Positions 40,701 through 51,754 of a DNA stretch of 64,000 nt are shown here, piece after piece. Made by a program: the position numbers and the translations under genes. The stretch is from Streptomyces cirratus (lineage in GTDB: Bacteria > Actinomycetota > Actinomycetes > Streptomycetales > Streptomycetaceae), in the NCBI RefSeq assembly GCF_014650775.1, contig NZ_BMVP01000001.1, positions 1,027,739 to 1,091,738 on the forward strand. Reading direction: 5' to 3'. Each line of letters opens with the position of its first letter. Within the stretch, counting starts at the first letter, position 1. The notes under the pieces are model-generated. The model made no database searches. It saw only the letters and a list, made by a program, of their open reading frames with translations, and was not told the DNA's origin.

Positions 40701-42704
40701 GCGCTCGCGGGCGTCGTCGCCGAGGTGGCTGTCGCCGTTGCCCGGCGCGACCGGCATCCGCAGACCGAAGTCGTAGATCCAGGCGTGGGTACGGTCGCTG
40801 CACCGCAGCTCGTACGGCCGCTCGTCGGTGACCTCGACGCCCAGGCGCTGGAGCACCGGCAGCACGGCGGACAGGGACACCTGCTCGCCCTGCCGGTAGA
40901 TCTTGAAGCGGCGCTCGCCCGGGCCCGCGCCGACGGGCTCGTACAGCGAGAGGTCGAACTCGCGGCCGCTCTCCGACAGTCGCTCCAGGCGGACCAGGTC
41001 GGCCACGGCGGAGCGCGGCGAATGGTCGGCCTTGTAGCCCTCGGGGAAGGAGTTCGCGTAGCGGCGCAGCAGCTCGGCGGCGCGCTCCTCGCCGGTCTCC
41101 GCGATCAGCGCCTCGCCGAAGCCGTCGGCCCAGGAGCGGGCGGCCTCCACCAGGCGGCCCTCGATGCGCTCGACGTCGGCGTCGGTCAGCGCGGGCAGCT
41201 CGGTGCCCTGCGGGACGCGGACGACGAAGTGGATGCGGGAGAGGATCGACTCGGTGTTCCAGGCGGTGAAGTCGACGCTGGTGCCGTTCAGTTCCTCCTG
41301 GAGGATCGAGATCAGGCGCAGCCGGACCCCGGTGGTGTACCGGTCGCGCGGCAGGTAGACCAGCGCCGAGTAGTAGCGGCCGTACTCGTCCTGGCGCAGG
41401 TACAGCCGCAGCCGGCGGCGTTCCTGGAGGTACAGGACGGAGGTGACGATCTCGCGGAGCTTGTCGACCGGGGTCTGGAACAGCTCGTCGCGCGGGTAGG
41501 TCTCCAGGATCTGGAGCAGGTCGCGGCCGTCGTGGCTGTTGGGCGAGAACCCGGCGCCTTCGAGGACCTCGGCGACCTTGCGGCGGATCACCGGCACGCG
41601 GCGCACCGACTCGGTGTACGCGGCGGAGGAGAACAGGCCGAGGAAGCGGCGCTCGCCGACGACGTTGCCTTCGGCGTCGAACTTCTTGACGCCCACGTAG
41701 TCCAGGTACGAGGGGCGGTGCACGGTGGCGCGGCTGTTGGCCTTCGTCAGCACCAGCAGCCGGTGCTCGCGGGCCTTGGCGCGCGCGTCGGCCGGCAGCC
41801 GGTTGAAGGACGGCGAGACGGGGTGCGCGTCCTCCTGGTGGTGGACCGGGTCGGAGCGCAGGATGCCGAGGCCGGTGCCGGGCACGGCGGCCAGCGCGTC
41901 GTCCTCGACCAGGTTGTACTCGCGGTAGCCGAGGAAGGTGAAGTGGTCGTCGGCGAGCCAGCGCAGCAGTTCGCGGGCCTCTTCGAGTTCGTACTCGCGC
42001 AGGTCGGGCGCGGTCGGCTCGCCCGGCAGCTCCTCCGCGATGCGCAGCGCCGCGTCGCGCATCTTCTCCCAGTCCTCGACGGCCTCGCGCACGTCGGACA
42101 GGACGCGCTGGAGGTCGCCGGTGATCTGCTTGAGGTCGGCGCGGTCGGTCTCGCGGTCGATCTCGACGTGGATCCAGGACTCCACGAGGGAGTCGTGGGG
42201 GCGCGCGGTCTTCGGGCCGTGGGCGTCGCAGTCCGGGCCGAGGATCTCGATGAGCTTGCCGGTCAGGTCACGGCGGACCACCACCTGGGGGTGGATCACC
42301 ACGTGGATGCCGCGGCCCTGGCGCGAGAGCTCGTTGGTGACGCTGTCCACGAGGAACGGCATGTCGTCGGTGACGACCTCCACGACCGAGTGGCTGGAGG
42401 TCCAGCCGTTCTCCTCGACCGTGGGGGTGTGCACGCGCACCATGGCCTTGCCCTGCGGGCGCTGCTCGGCGAGCCGGTAGTGGGAGAGCGCGGCCCCGAA
42501 CACGTCGACCGGATCCCGGTCCAGCAGGTCCTCGGGGGCGGTGTGCAGGTAGTACCGCTGGAGGTAGGCGAGCGTCGTGCCCGGATCGGGCCGCTCCCCT
42601 TGTTCGGACCCAGTCGGAAGTAGCCCCCCGGCCGGGCTGTTCTCAGCTACCCGTGCCGCCCGCGCGAGCAGCTCGGCCTTTGCTTCGTCCAGCTTGGTCT
42701 GCAT
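37740..42704 (-). CDS. gdh: NAD-specific glutamate dehydrogenase (large L_180 class)
   Basis: A 1654-residue NAD-glutamate dehydrogenase that oxidises glutamate to 2-oxoglutarate and ammonium, mainly catabolic. A long N-terminal part with ACT-like domains precedes the catalytic core, which has KVARGGLRWSDRREDFRTEV and the Lys-containing VIVPVGAKGGFVAK. Later come DMSGDVFGNGMLLS and a long helical C-terminus. The size matches the class first described in Streptomyces clavuligerus (about 180 kDa). I chose the ATG at 42704 (MQTKLDEAKAELLARAARVAE): AGGAG lies nine bases before it, and the frame upstream (from 42761) looks non-coding. The long antisense open frame is a GC artefact. Confidence 0.95.
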   Translation of the reverse strand: MQTKLDEAKAELLARAARVAENSPAGGLLPTGSEQGERPDPGTTLAYLQRYYLHTAPEDLLDRDPVDVFGAALSHYRLAEQRPQGKAMVRVHTPTVEENGWTSSHSVVEVVTDDMPFLVDSVTNELSRQGRGIHVVIHPQVVVRRDLTGKLIEILGPDCDAHGPKTARPHDSLVESWIHVEIDRETDRADLKQITGDLQRVLSDVREAVEDWEKMRDAALRIAEELPGEPTAPDLREYELEEARELLRWLADDHFTFLGYREYNLVEDDALAAVPGTGLGILRSDPVHHQEDAHPVSPSFNRLPADARAKAREHRLLVLTKANSRATVHRPSYLDYVGVKKFDAEGNVVGERRFLGLFSSAAYTESVRRVPVIRRKVAEVLEGAGFSPNSHDGRDLLQILETYPRDELFQTPVDKLREIVTSVLYLQERRRLRLYLRQDEYGRYYSALVYLPRDRYTTGVRLRLISILQEELNGTSVDFTAWNTESILSRIHFVVRVPQGTELPALTDADVERIEGRLVEAARSWADGFGEALIAETGEERAAELLRRYANSFPEGYKADHSPRSAVADLVRLERLSESGREFDLSLYEPVGAGPGERRFKIYRQGEQVSLSAVLPVLQRLGVEVTDERPYELRCSDRTHAWIYDFGLRMPVAPGNGDSHLGDDARERFQDAFAAVWQGQAENDNFNSLVLSAGLTWRQAVVLRAYAKYLRQAGSTFSQDYMEDTLRNNVHTTRLLVSLFEARMSPARQTAGTELVDAMLEELDGALDQVASLDEDRILRSFLTLIKATLRTNFFQSNDAGEPHAYVSMKFDPQAIPDLPAPRPAFEIWVYSPRVEGVHLRFGKVARGGLRWSDRREDFRTEVLGLVKAQMVKNTVIVPVGAKGGFVAKNLPDPSVDRDAWLAEGIASYKIFISALLDITDNMVAGAVVPPKDVVRHDEDDTYLVVAADKGTATFSDIANGVAQSYGFWLGDAFASGGSAGYDHKGMGITARGAWESVKRHFRELGHDTQTEDFTVVGVGDMSGDVFGNGMLLSEHIRLVAAFDHRHIFLDPTPDAATSYAERRRLFDLPRSSWADYDTALLSAGGGVHPRTAKSIPVNAHVREALGIEAGVTKMTPADLMKAILQSPVDLLWNGGIGTYVKATAETHADVGDKANDAIRVNGADVRAKVIGEGGNLGLTQLGRIEFARVGAGGEGGKVNTDAIDNSAGVDTSDHEVNIKILLNSVVADGDMTVKQRNALLAEMTDEVGTLVLRNNYAQNVALANAVAQAPSLLHAQQRFMRRLGRDGLLDRALEFLPNDRQIRELLNNGKGLTQPELAVLFAYTKITVADELIHTGLPEDPYLRRLLHAYFPAPLREKFGEQIDAHALRREIITTLLVNDTVNTGGSTFLHRLREETGAATEEIVRAQLAAREIFGMAEVWDAVEALDNEVAASVQTRVRLHSRRLVERGTRWLLNNRPQPLEITGTIELFRDRVTQVWAELPKLVRGADLEWYQSIMDELTGEGVPQELAAKVAGFSSAFPTLDIVAIADRTGVDPLDVAEVYYDLADRLDITQLMDRIIELPRADRWQSMARASIREDLFAAHAALTADVLAAGDGDATPEERFKAWEERNAAIIGRARTTLDEIRGSDDFDLANLSVAMRTMRSLLRSHG

Positions 42705-43084
42705 GTCCTCTGGCTCCTGTCGCGCGCCATTGCGTGACGTAGGTGAAGGAAGGAATGACATAGCGCCGCGAGGCGGGGTGTCCGTTCGGGATCGACGCTA
42801 TGCCGTCGAGAGAGGCCACCGGGAGGGAATCGGCCATGATCGGCGGCACGTCCCGGAAGCGGGGACCAGCGAAAGCCCGGGCACGGTCGTGCGCCGGGCG
42901 CGTGCCGGGGGTATCAGGACCCCCGATGGTTATCGCGCTGATCACGGGTACCAGGCTATCCCCCCTGCCCCCCGACTCGTCACGAGCGGCTTCTGTACAA
43001 ATCAGGGGGTGCATTTTTGCCGCTCTGGACAGCGACGGACGGCGGTGTACGTGCACACCCCCGACCGCGGCCCGGATCAAGGCG
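42705..43084 (-). promoter_or_regulatory. gdh upstream region
   Basis: A gene-free 380 bases between gdh and the HAD-like gene. The minus strand has a possible -10, TAGCCT, in GGGGGGATAGCCTGG about 245 bases before the gdh start (around 42955). If used, it would leave a long untranslated leader. Open frames here use rare codons and have no ribosome site. Confidence 0.3.
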
Positions 43085-43759
43085 TTATCCGGCCAGTTCC
43101 CGAGCCGTGGCCACCGCCTCCGCGAGGGTGTCCACGACGGGCACACCGGCCGATTCCAGACTGCGGCGGCTGTGCGAACCACCCGTGTACAGGACCGCCT
43201 GCGCGCCCACGTGGGCGGCGGCGAGCGCGTCGTCCACGGCGTCACCTATCAGCACCGAACGGGCGGCGGTCACACCGGCCGTCTCCAGAGCGGCCAGATG
43301 GCGTACGAGGTGACCCGCCTTGGTGGTGTGCGAGGGCCCGGTACGCCCGTCGACGCGGAGGAAGTGCCGCTCGATGCCGAGGGTGCGCACGAGCGGCACC
43401 AGCTTCTCGTGGGGCGCGAGCGACAGCAGGGACTGGGTGGCGCCCGCGCCCTGCCAGTCCTGGAGCAGCTCCATCGCACCCGCGGCGAGCCCGACGGCGT
43501 CCGCCGCGGACCAGTAGTACCGGTGGAAGGTCTCGTCCATGACGAGCCACTCCGCGTCCGTGGGCAGACGGCCCATCAGCCGCTCGTAGAACTTGGGGAC
43601 CGGTACGACGTACAGCTCGCGGTACGTCTCCAGGGTGATCGGCGCGAAGCCGAACTCGGCGAACGAGGCGTTGGTGGCGGCCAGGACGGCGTCCACGTCG
43701 TGTAGGAGGGTCCCGTTCCAGTCCCACACCAGGTGGGGGTGCGGGCTCTGCGGGCTCAC
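43085..43759 (-). CDS. HAD-like hydrolase with DxN variant motif I
   Basis: A 224-residue haloacid dehalogenase-fold protein of the phosphoglycolate-phosphatase-like group. Motif I reads VWDWNGTLLHD: the nucleophile Asp13 is kept, but the usual second Asp (D+2, general acid) is Asn15. The motif IV region is VLIGDAVDDALAA. The loss of D+2 may lower phosphatase activity or mark a different reaction. The GTG at 43759 overlaps the stop of the preceding gene by four bases (GTGA), so the two genes are coupled. Confidence 0.82.
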   Translation of the reverse strand: MSPQSPHPHLVWDWNGTLLHDVDAVLAATNASFAEFGFAPITLETYRELYVVPVPKFYERLMGRLPTDAEWLVMDETFHRYYWSAADAVGLAAGAMELLQDWQGAGATQSLLSLAPHEKLVPLVRTLGIERHFLRVDGRTGPSHTTKAGHLVRHLAALETAGVTAARSVLIGDAVDDALAAAHVGAQAVLYTGGSHSRRSLESAGVPVVDTLAEAVATARELAG

Positions 43760-44256
43760 GGGAGCAGCCCCGGGATCTCCTGCACGCCGAACCACAGCAG
43801 CTCGTGGTCCTCGGCGCCGTCCACCGTGAAGCGGGCGTCGTCGTCCCCGCGGTCGGCGGCCTCCACGGCCCCGGCGGCCGCCTCTACGTCGGTCCGGGCG
43901 TCATCGGCGTCGACGTGAACGGCGGCGGCGACGGTCAGCCGCACCGGCTCGGCCAGGCTGACCTGCCCGAGGGTGGCCTCGTCGAGGCCCGGAACGGCGG
44001 AGGCGGCCTTGTCGTCGACGTCGACCGCCACGACGACGCGCTTGCGCGGGGCGGCCGGGTCGGCGGCGAGCAGCCGCAGCGAGGCCTCGGCGGCCCGGCT
44101 GAGGGCGGCGTACTCCAGCTCCTCGATGTCGTCGGAGACGTACCATTCGCGCAGCCCGGGCGTGACGGCGTACGCGCGCAGCGGCGCCGGGCCCAGCTCG
44201 CCGGCCTTGTACACCTCGGCGAGCCCGGAGAGGGTCAGGGGGACGTACACGCGCAT
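43756..44256 (-). CDS. conserved actinobacterial hypothetical protein (DUF6912-like)
   Basis: A 166-residue soluble protein, acidic overall, beginning MRVYVPLTLSGLAEVYKAGEL and ending ELLWFGVQEIPGLLP. I recognise it only as a conserved streptomycete/actinobacterial family, probably DUF6912. No catalytic motif or membrane segment is visible. The ATG is at 44256. Its stop is overlapped by the HAD-like gene (GTGA), implying joint translation. Function unknown. Confidence 0.8.
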   Translation of the reverse strand: MRVYVPLTLSGLAEVYKAGELGPAPLRAYAVTPGLREWYVSDDIEELEYAALSRAAEASLRLLAADPAAPRKRVVVAVDVDDKAASAVPGLDEATLGQVSLAEPVRLTVAAAVHVDADDARTDVEAAAGAVEAADRGDDDARFTVDGAEDHELLWFGVQEIPGLLP

Positions 44257-44581
44257 GGCCGGCCGCTTTCGTTAGTCGGAAAACCCCCTCAGGATACGGC
44301 GACCGCCGCACTCCGCGTCCGACCGGGGGACGACTGCTGTCCCCCTTCGGGCGCGATCCCCCGCCGGCGCCGCGTCCACCCGCCGCCGCGGCCCGCGCAC
44401 CCCTGCGCACTGGCGCGGCACGGCGCCGCCCCTGATAGGTGAACCGCAACCGCGAGCGGGTCCTGCCACCGCGCCATTGCGGAGCGTGACGGGCGGGCCA
44501 TAAAAGTGCCCCGTACCAGTGCACGCAGTGACCGCCCGGCATCCGCGAGGACCGGGCCCGGCCTTCTCGGGGACGATCGCC
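44257..44581. promoter_or_regulatory. divergent region with candidate promoter for the Rv3235-like gene
   Basis: A 325-base gap. On the plus strand TTGCGG (44477-44482), 16 bases, then CATAAA (44499-44504) is a good vegetative promoter match in an otherwise very GC-rich region, 78 bases before the gene. On the left, the upstream sequence of the minus-strand gene holds no clear signal. Confidence 0.45.
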
Positions 44582-44974
44582 ATGACCAGGACCAGGACCA
44601 CCACCCGCCCTCCGGGCCGCCGCGACCAGCCGGCCCCCGGCGCCCGCCGCCGCCCGCGCGGCCCGCACGACTGGTTCGCGGAACGCCTGCTGGCCGTCCT
44701 CAGCGGCCGCCGCCCGGTCCACTCGCTCCTGGGCCACACGGTCGGCCCGGCGTACGAGCAACTCATCACGCTGGCCCCCACGGACCCCCTCCGCGACCGC
44801 CTCACCCCGGTCCTGCGCCACTGCGGCCGCTTCTACCCGGGCCCGGGCGTCATCGAAGCCTTCGCCCGCGTCGCCACGGGCGACCGCGTCTCGGCCATGG
44901 CCTTCCGCCTCGAACTGGGCCCCGACCTGCGCTGGCGCTGCGCGGCAATCGAAATCCACGGCCCCCGGCCGTAA
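44582..44974 (+). CDS. Rv3235 family protein
   Basis: A 130-residue basic protein of the Rv3235 family, found beside secA in actinobacteria. A disordered Arg/Pro/Thr N-terminus (about 1-30) precedes a compact domain with DWFAERLLAVLSGRRPVHSLLGHT and AFARVATGDRVSAMAFRLE. The fold may be DNA- or nucleotide-binding, but no function is established. The ATG at 44582 has GGGGA eight bases upstream; in-frame codons before it are non-coding. It is convergent with secA. Confidence 0.85.
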   Translation: MTRTRTTTRPPGRRDQPAPGARRRPRGPHDWFAERLLAVLSGRRPVHSLLGHTVGPAYEQLITLAPTDPLRDRLTPVLRHCGRFYPGPGVIEAFARVATGDRVSAMAFRLELGPDLRWRCAAIEIHGPRP

Positions 44975-45034
44975 TCCGGCCCCGCCGGCTATCGGGGCGC
45001 GGGACGCGGCCAAATCCCGCCCGGCCGGCGATCG

Positions 45035-45083
45035 AGGCGCGGGGTGCGGGGCGGAGCCCCGCAAAGCCCGGCGCAGCCGGGGC
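45035..45083. repeat. second copy of the intergenic repeat core
   Basis: GGCGCGGGGTGCGGGGCGGAG and AGCCCGGCGCAGCCGGGGCC match the copy at about 11064-11117, with few differences. It sits between the convergent Rv3235-like gene and secA, just before the secA terminator. Confidence 0.65.
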
Positions 45084-45112
45084 CCCCGCGCCGGCGCCGC
45101 CCGCAAACGCGG

Positions 45113-45150
45113 CCGGGGCCGGACACCCGTACAGCGGTGTCCGGCCCCGG
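45113..45150. terminator. secA terminator
   Basis: CCGGGGCCGGACACC (45113-45127) and GGTGTCCGGCCCCGG (45136-45150) form a perfect 15-bp stem with an eight-base loop, 13 bases past the secA stop. Confidence 0.8.
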
Positions 45151-45162
45151 CAACGGCGGCGG

Positions 45163-47952
<2,790 letters not shown>

Positions 47953-48178
47953 CGAGGTTTGTCTCCTTGCCGGTCGGGCCTGGCACTGGTTCGTACACGG
48001 GCACGGAGGGTGGGCCCCACCGCAACGGCCATCGTAAGCGAGGACGCGGTCGCGTCGGGAGGTCCGCACTATCCGCAGGGCGCGGGCGCCCGGAATGAGA
48101 ACGTACGGGGGGCGCGGAAGGTGCCGGTGTGAGCGAAAACTGTTCGCCCACGGCGTGCCCCCGCAGCAGAATCCGTTC

Positions 48179-48760
48179 ATGGAGCCCACCACCTTGACCA
48201 CGGAGCGCCTGCACCTGCGGCCCTTCGCCCCCTCCGACGAGGACGAGGTGTACGCCGCCGCGCAGGACCCGGCCATCCAGCGCTGGACCCTGGTGCCCTC
48301 CCCGTACGAGCGCGAACACGCCCGCGGCTTCGTCCGCGAGACGGTCCCGGACGGCTGGCGCGACGACAAGGCGTACACCTTCGCCGTCCGCCTCGGTGCC
48401 CGGGGCCCGCTGGTCGCGGCCGTCGGCGTCCACGTGCGCGGGCCGGGTTCCTACGAGATCGGCTACTGGACCGCCGGGGAACACCGCGGCCGCGGCTACA
48501 TGGGCGAGGCCCTGCGCGCCGTCGCCCGCTGGACCTTCACCGAGGTCGGCGCCGTCCGGCTCGAATGGCGCGCCGAGGCCGGCAACCTCGCCTCCCGGGC
48601 CGTGGCGGAGAAGGTGGGCTTCCGCTTCGAGGGCCTCCTGCGGGCCGGCCTCCTGCGCGGGGGCACCGCCCGGGACTGCTGGGTCGGCGCCCTGCTCCCC
48701 TCGGACCTCGGCCTGCCCTCGGCGCTCCCGTACCTGCCCGCTGTCAGTGCCCCGTCCTAA
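48179..48760 (+). CDS. GNAT acetyltransferase (RimJ/RimL-like)
   Basis: A 193-residue N-acetyltransferase. It starts [20 protein letters not shown]. The acetyl-CoA loop is [17 protein letters not shown], and [23 protein letters not shown] is the typical beta-bulge segment (quoted in part). Substrate unknown. The ATG at 48179 begins the conserved RLHLRPF strand. It is divergent from secA and followed nine bases later by the YcaQ-like gene, so they may share a transcript. Confidence 0.88.
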   Translation: MEPTTLTTERLHLRPFAPSDEDEVYAAAQDPAIQRWTLVPSPYEREHARGFVRETVPDGWRDDKAYTFAVRLGARGPLVAAVGVHVRGPGSYEIGYWTAGEHRGRGYMGEALRAVARWTFTEVGAVRLEWRAEAGNLASRAVAEKVGFRFEGLLRAGLLRGGTARDCWVGALLPSDLGLPSALPYLPAVSAPS

Positions 48761-48769
48761 GCTGCGGCC

Positions 48770-49948
48770 ATGACGACCGCGCCGCCGCCGAACGTGTCCC
48801 TGTCCGCCGATGACGCGCGCCGGATCGCCCTGCGCGCGCAGGGCTTCCTCGGGGCGCCCGACCGCCGGGGCGGCGTGCGCGGGATCCTGCGCCACCTGGG
48901 CGCCGTACAGCTGGACACGATCTCCGTGCTGGCCCGCTCGCACGAGCTGGTCCCTTACGCGCGCCTGGGTGCGGTGGGCCGCGACACCGTGGAGAAGGCC
49001 TACTGGTCCGACAGCCATGCCTTCGAGTACTGGTCCCACGCGGCCTGTGTCCTGCCCATCGAGGAGTGGCCGCACTTCGCGTTCCGCCGTCGCGCGCGCC
49101 GGGCGCGCGGCCACCGCTGGCACGTCCTCCAGGACAAGGTGCGCTCGACGCGGGCCGTCCTGGACCGCCTCAAGGCCGACGGCCCGCTGACCTCGACCGA
49201 GCTGGGCGGCGCCAAGAACGGCGGGGAGTGGTTCGAGTGGTCCGAGACCAAGATCGCGGTGGAGTGGCTGCTGGACATCGGTGAGGTGGTCTGCTCCGAG
49301 CGGCGCGGCTGGAAGCGGGTCTACGACCTGCCCGAGCGGGCCGTCCCCGACGCGCTTCTCCACGACGACCTGGACGACCGCGAGTGCCTGCGCCGGCTCG
49401 TCGCTCTCGCCGGGCAGAGCCTGGGCGTCGGCACCCGCGCCGACATCGCGGACTACCACCGCCTCAAGGGCGACCAGGTCGACGCGGTGATCGCCGACTC
49501 GGGGCTGGTTCCCGTAGCGGTCGAGGGCTGGGGGAAGGCCGCCTGGGCCGACCCGGCGGCGCTCGCGACCGCCCCGCGCGGCCGCCACCGCACGACGCTG
49601 CTGTCCCCGTTCGACTCGCTGGTGTGGGACCGGGCGCGGACGGAGCGGATCTTCGGCTTCACGCACCGGCTGGAGGCGTACGTCCCCAAGCCCCGGCGGA
49701 TACACGGCTACTTCGCGATGCCGCTGCTGGCCGGCGGCAGGCTCCAGGGCCGCGTCGACCCGGCCCGCGAGGGTTCCGCCCTGGTGGCCCGCCAGCTCTC
49801 GCTGACCACGCCCAAGGCCGCCCGGCCCATGGCCGAGGCCCTGCTGGAGGCGGCGTCGTGGGTGGGCTGCGACTCCGTGCGCGTGGAGCGCGCCGGCACC
49901 CCCGCGGAGGCCGCTGCGGTCACCGCGGAACTGGCCGCGCTGACCTGA
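48770..49948 (+). CDS. winged-helix DNA glycosylase-like protein (HTH_42/YcaQ family)
   Basis: A 392-residue member of the HTH_42 superfamily, which includes YcaQ and antibiotic self-resistance enzymes that unhook interstrand crosslinks or excise bulky alkyl adducts. The catalytic-region segment is LGAVQLDTISVLARSHELVPYARLG; E. coli YcaQ has a QxQ motif and this protein reads QLD. EYWSHAACVLPIEEWPHF and LLSPFDSLVWDRARTERIFGF are further family blocks. The ATG at 48770 is nine bases after the acetyltransferase stop. It is probably a DNA-repair glycosylase, not tested. A 19-bp tandem repeat spans its stop codon. Confidence 0.85.
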   Translation: MTTAPPPNVSLSADDARRIALRAQGFLGAPDRRGGVRGILRHLGAVQLDTISVLARSHELVPYARLGAVGRDTVEKAYWSDSHAFEYWSHAACVLPIEEWPHFAFRRRARRARGHRWHVLQDKVRSTRAVLDRLKADGPLTSTELGGAKNGGEWFEWSETKIAVEWLLDIGEVVCSERRGWKRVYDLPERAVPDALLHDDLDDRECLRRLVALAGQSLGVGTRADIADYHRLKGDQVDAVIADSGLVPVAVEGWGKAAWADPAALATAPRGRHRTTLLSPFDSLVWDRARTERIFGFTHRLEAYVPKPRRIHGYFAMPLLAGGRLQGRVDPAREGSALVARQLSLTTPKAARPMAEALLEAASWVGCDSVRVERAGTPAEAAAVTAELAALT

Positions 49949-50000
49949 CGCAGCTCCGCTGGCCTGACGCCGTTCCGCTGGCCTGACGCCGCGCCGACCC
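49944..50000 (+). repeat. 19-bp tandem repeat at the end of the YcaQ-like gene
   Basis: CCTGACGCAGCTCCGCTGG (49944-49962) is followed by CCTGACGCCGTTCCGCTGG (49963-49981) and a partial third copy. The first copy contains the stop codon, so expansion left the protein intact. Confidence 0.7.
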
Positions 50001-50050
50001 GAGGCCGCGCTGGCCGGCCGCCGTCGCCCCGGGCGCCCGGGTTCGGCCGG

Positions 50051-50818
50051 TTACCTGATTTCGAGGATCTTCTCGCGCATCGCGTACACCACCGCTTCCA
50101 TCCTGGAGTGCAGCTGGAGCTTCTCCAGGATGTTGCGCACGTGGTTCTTCACGGTGTTCTCGGAGATGAACAACTCCTTGGCGATGTCCCGGTTGTTCAT
50201 CCCCGTGGCCACCAGCTTGAGGACCTCCAGCTCCCGGTCGGTGAGCCGGGGCGCCGGTACCAGCCTGCGCTCGTCCGTACGCTGGATCATCGACTTGAAC
50301 TCGGTCAGCAGCTTCGACGCCATCGACGGGCTGATCTGCGACTGGCCGTCCGCCACGGCCCGGATCGCCGTCGCGACCTCGTCCGTCGAGATCTCCTTCA
50401 AGAGGTACCCCGTCGCCCCCGCCTTGATCGCGTCGTAGAGGTCCGCCTCCTCGTCGCTGATCGTCAACATGATGATCTTCGCGGAGGGCGCCACCTCCTT
50501 GATCGTGGTGCACGCCTCGATACCGCCGCGCCGGGGCATCCGTACGTCCATCAGGACGATGTCCGGCAGCAGATCGGCGGCCTTGTCCACCGCCTCCGCC
50601 CCGTCCCCGGCCTCACCGACGACCTGGATGTCCTCCTCCTGGGCGAGGACGATCTCCAGCCCGCGCCGGAAAAGGGCGTGGTCGTCCACCACGAGCACCC
50701 GGATCGGCTCCCTGGCCGACCCGTCGGCCGGGGCGTCCGCGTGGCCGTCCGCCGCGCGCCCCGCCTCGCGACAGCCCGCGCCGTCGTCACCGCGTACCGG
50801 CCCGAAGCTGTCCGCCAT
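50051..50818 (-). CDS. NarL/FixJ family response regulator
   Basis: A 255-residue two-component regulator. A disordered Asp/Ala-rich N-terminus (about 1-36) precedes the receiver domain with VVDDHALFRRGLEIVLA and phospho-acceptor Asp91 in DIVLMDVRMP. The LuxR-type helix-turn-helix is at about 192-250 (LTDRELEVLKLVATGMNNRDIAKELFISENTVKNH, quoted in pieces). The ATG at 50818 is preceded by GGGGGAGGAACG, which decides the start. No sensor kinase is adjacent, so its partner is elsewhere. It is downstream of hpf on the same strand, separated by a hairpin. Confidence 0.93.
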   Translation of the reverse strand: MADSFGPVRGDDGAGCREAGRAADGHADAPADGSAREPIRVLVVDDHALFRRGLEIVLAQEEDIQVVGEAGDGAEAVDKAADLLPDIVLMDVRMPRRGGIEACTTIKEVAPSAKIIMLTISDEEADLYDAIKAGATGYLLKEISTDEVATAIRAVADGQSQISPSMASKLLTEFKSMIQRTDERRLVPAPRLTDRELEVLKLVATGMNNRDIAKELFISENTVKNHVRNILEKLQLHSRMEAVVYAMREKILEIR

Positions 50819-51009
50819 CGTTCCTCCCCCTGCATGTGCCGAGCTCTCGACCTGCTCATCCGCCCACCGCCCGGGCTGACTGCCCGCGCTGCCTGCTGGG
50901 CCAAGGCGGCGGGCTGTGCGGCCGCCTGACTGCCCGCCATGATTCCATGCCCCGGCCCCGGGGAGGGGCTCAGCCGGAGGGCCGACTGGCTCATACGCGT
51001 CATACAAGT

Positions 51010-51045
51010 GCCCCCGCGGAGACCGGTACGGCACTCCACGGGGGC
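51010..51045 (-). terminator. hpf terminator
   Basis: GCCCCCG (51010-51016) pairs with CGGGGGC (51039-51045), extended inside by GGAG/CTCC, 14 bases after the hpf stop. Confidence 0.6.
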
Positions 51046-51058
51046 AAGGTTCGAACAC

Positions 51059-51754
51059 TCAGCCGCCGAGCGATCCCCCGGCGCCGCCGCGCGGTTCCTC
51101 CGTGCTGGAGGCACCGTCGGGATTGACGTGGATGACGCCGTAGTCGTAGGCGTGACGCCGGTAGACGACGCTGGGCAGCTTGCTGTCGGCGTCGACGAAC
51201 AGGTAGAAGTCGTGGCCGACCAGCTCCATCTCGTACAGGGCCTGGTCGAGCGACATGGGTGCGGCGGAGTGGGTCTTCTCCCTGACGATGAGCGGACCCT
51301 CGCCCTGCACCTCCAGAGGCCCGATCCGGGTGGTCGGTACCCCGTCCGTGCGCTCCTCGGAGACCGGCTCCCCGTTGCTGTTGAGCTGCGCGACGCCGGG
51401 CACGACGTCGGCGACCTCGGCCGCCGAGAGCCGGCCGTTGCCCCGGCGGGTGTAACGCTTGTCGTGCTGCTTGCGCAGCCGGGCCTCCAGCTTGTCCTGA
51501 GCCAGGTCCAGCGCCGCATACGGGTCTGCCGCCGCCGCCTCCGCCCGGATCACCGGGCCCCGCGAGTGCAGGGTGATCTCCACGCGGTCGGAACGGTCGG
51601 CCTGGCGCGGGTTGTGCTCCTTGGACACCTCGACGTCCAAGCTGATCACCTTGGCGTCGAGCTTCTGGATCCGCTCGGGATTCAGCTTCTCGGCCACGTG
51701 CTTGCGGAACCGCTCGGGCACTTCGGTCTTGCGGCCCTTGACGACGATGTCCAC
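51059..51754 (-). CDS. hpf: long-form ribosome hibernation promoting factor
   Basis: A 231-residue long HPF. The N-terminal S30AE domain (about 1-110; DIVVKGRKTEVPERFRKHVAEKL) occupies the decoding site. A linker leads to a C-terminal dimerisation domain (about 165-225; SLDQALYEMELVGHDFYLFVD) that joins 70S ribosomes into 100S dimers. I chose the GTG at 51754: GGAG lies six bases before it, and the known family begins there. The frame is open 34 codons further up to a GTG at 51856 overlapping a perfect AGGAGG, too close to serve it. Expected under stress and stationary phase. Confidence 0.92.
   Translation of the reverse strand: MDIVVKGRKTEVPERFRKHVAEKLNPERIQKLDAKVISLDVEVSKEHNPRQADRSDRVEITLHSRGPVIRAEAAAADPYAALDLAQDKLEARLRKQHDKRYTRRGNGRLSAAEVADVVPGVAQLNSNGEPVSEERTDGVPTTRIGPLEVQGEGPLIVREKTHSAAPMSLDQALYEMELVGHDFYLFVDADSKLPSVVYRRHAYDYGVIHVNPDGASSTEEPRGGAGGSLGG

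Noticed and set aside
37437..42623. Very long plus-strand open frame (about 1,700 codons) opposite NAD-GDH
   Set aside because: It mirrors the GC-rich antisense of a clear catalytic gene, has no domain, and its composition is typical of shadow frames in high-GC DNA.
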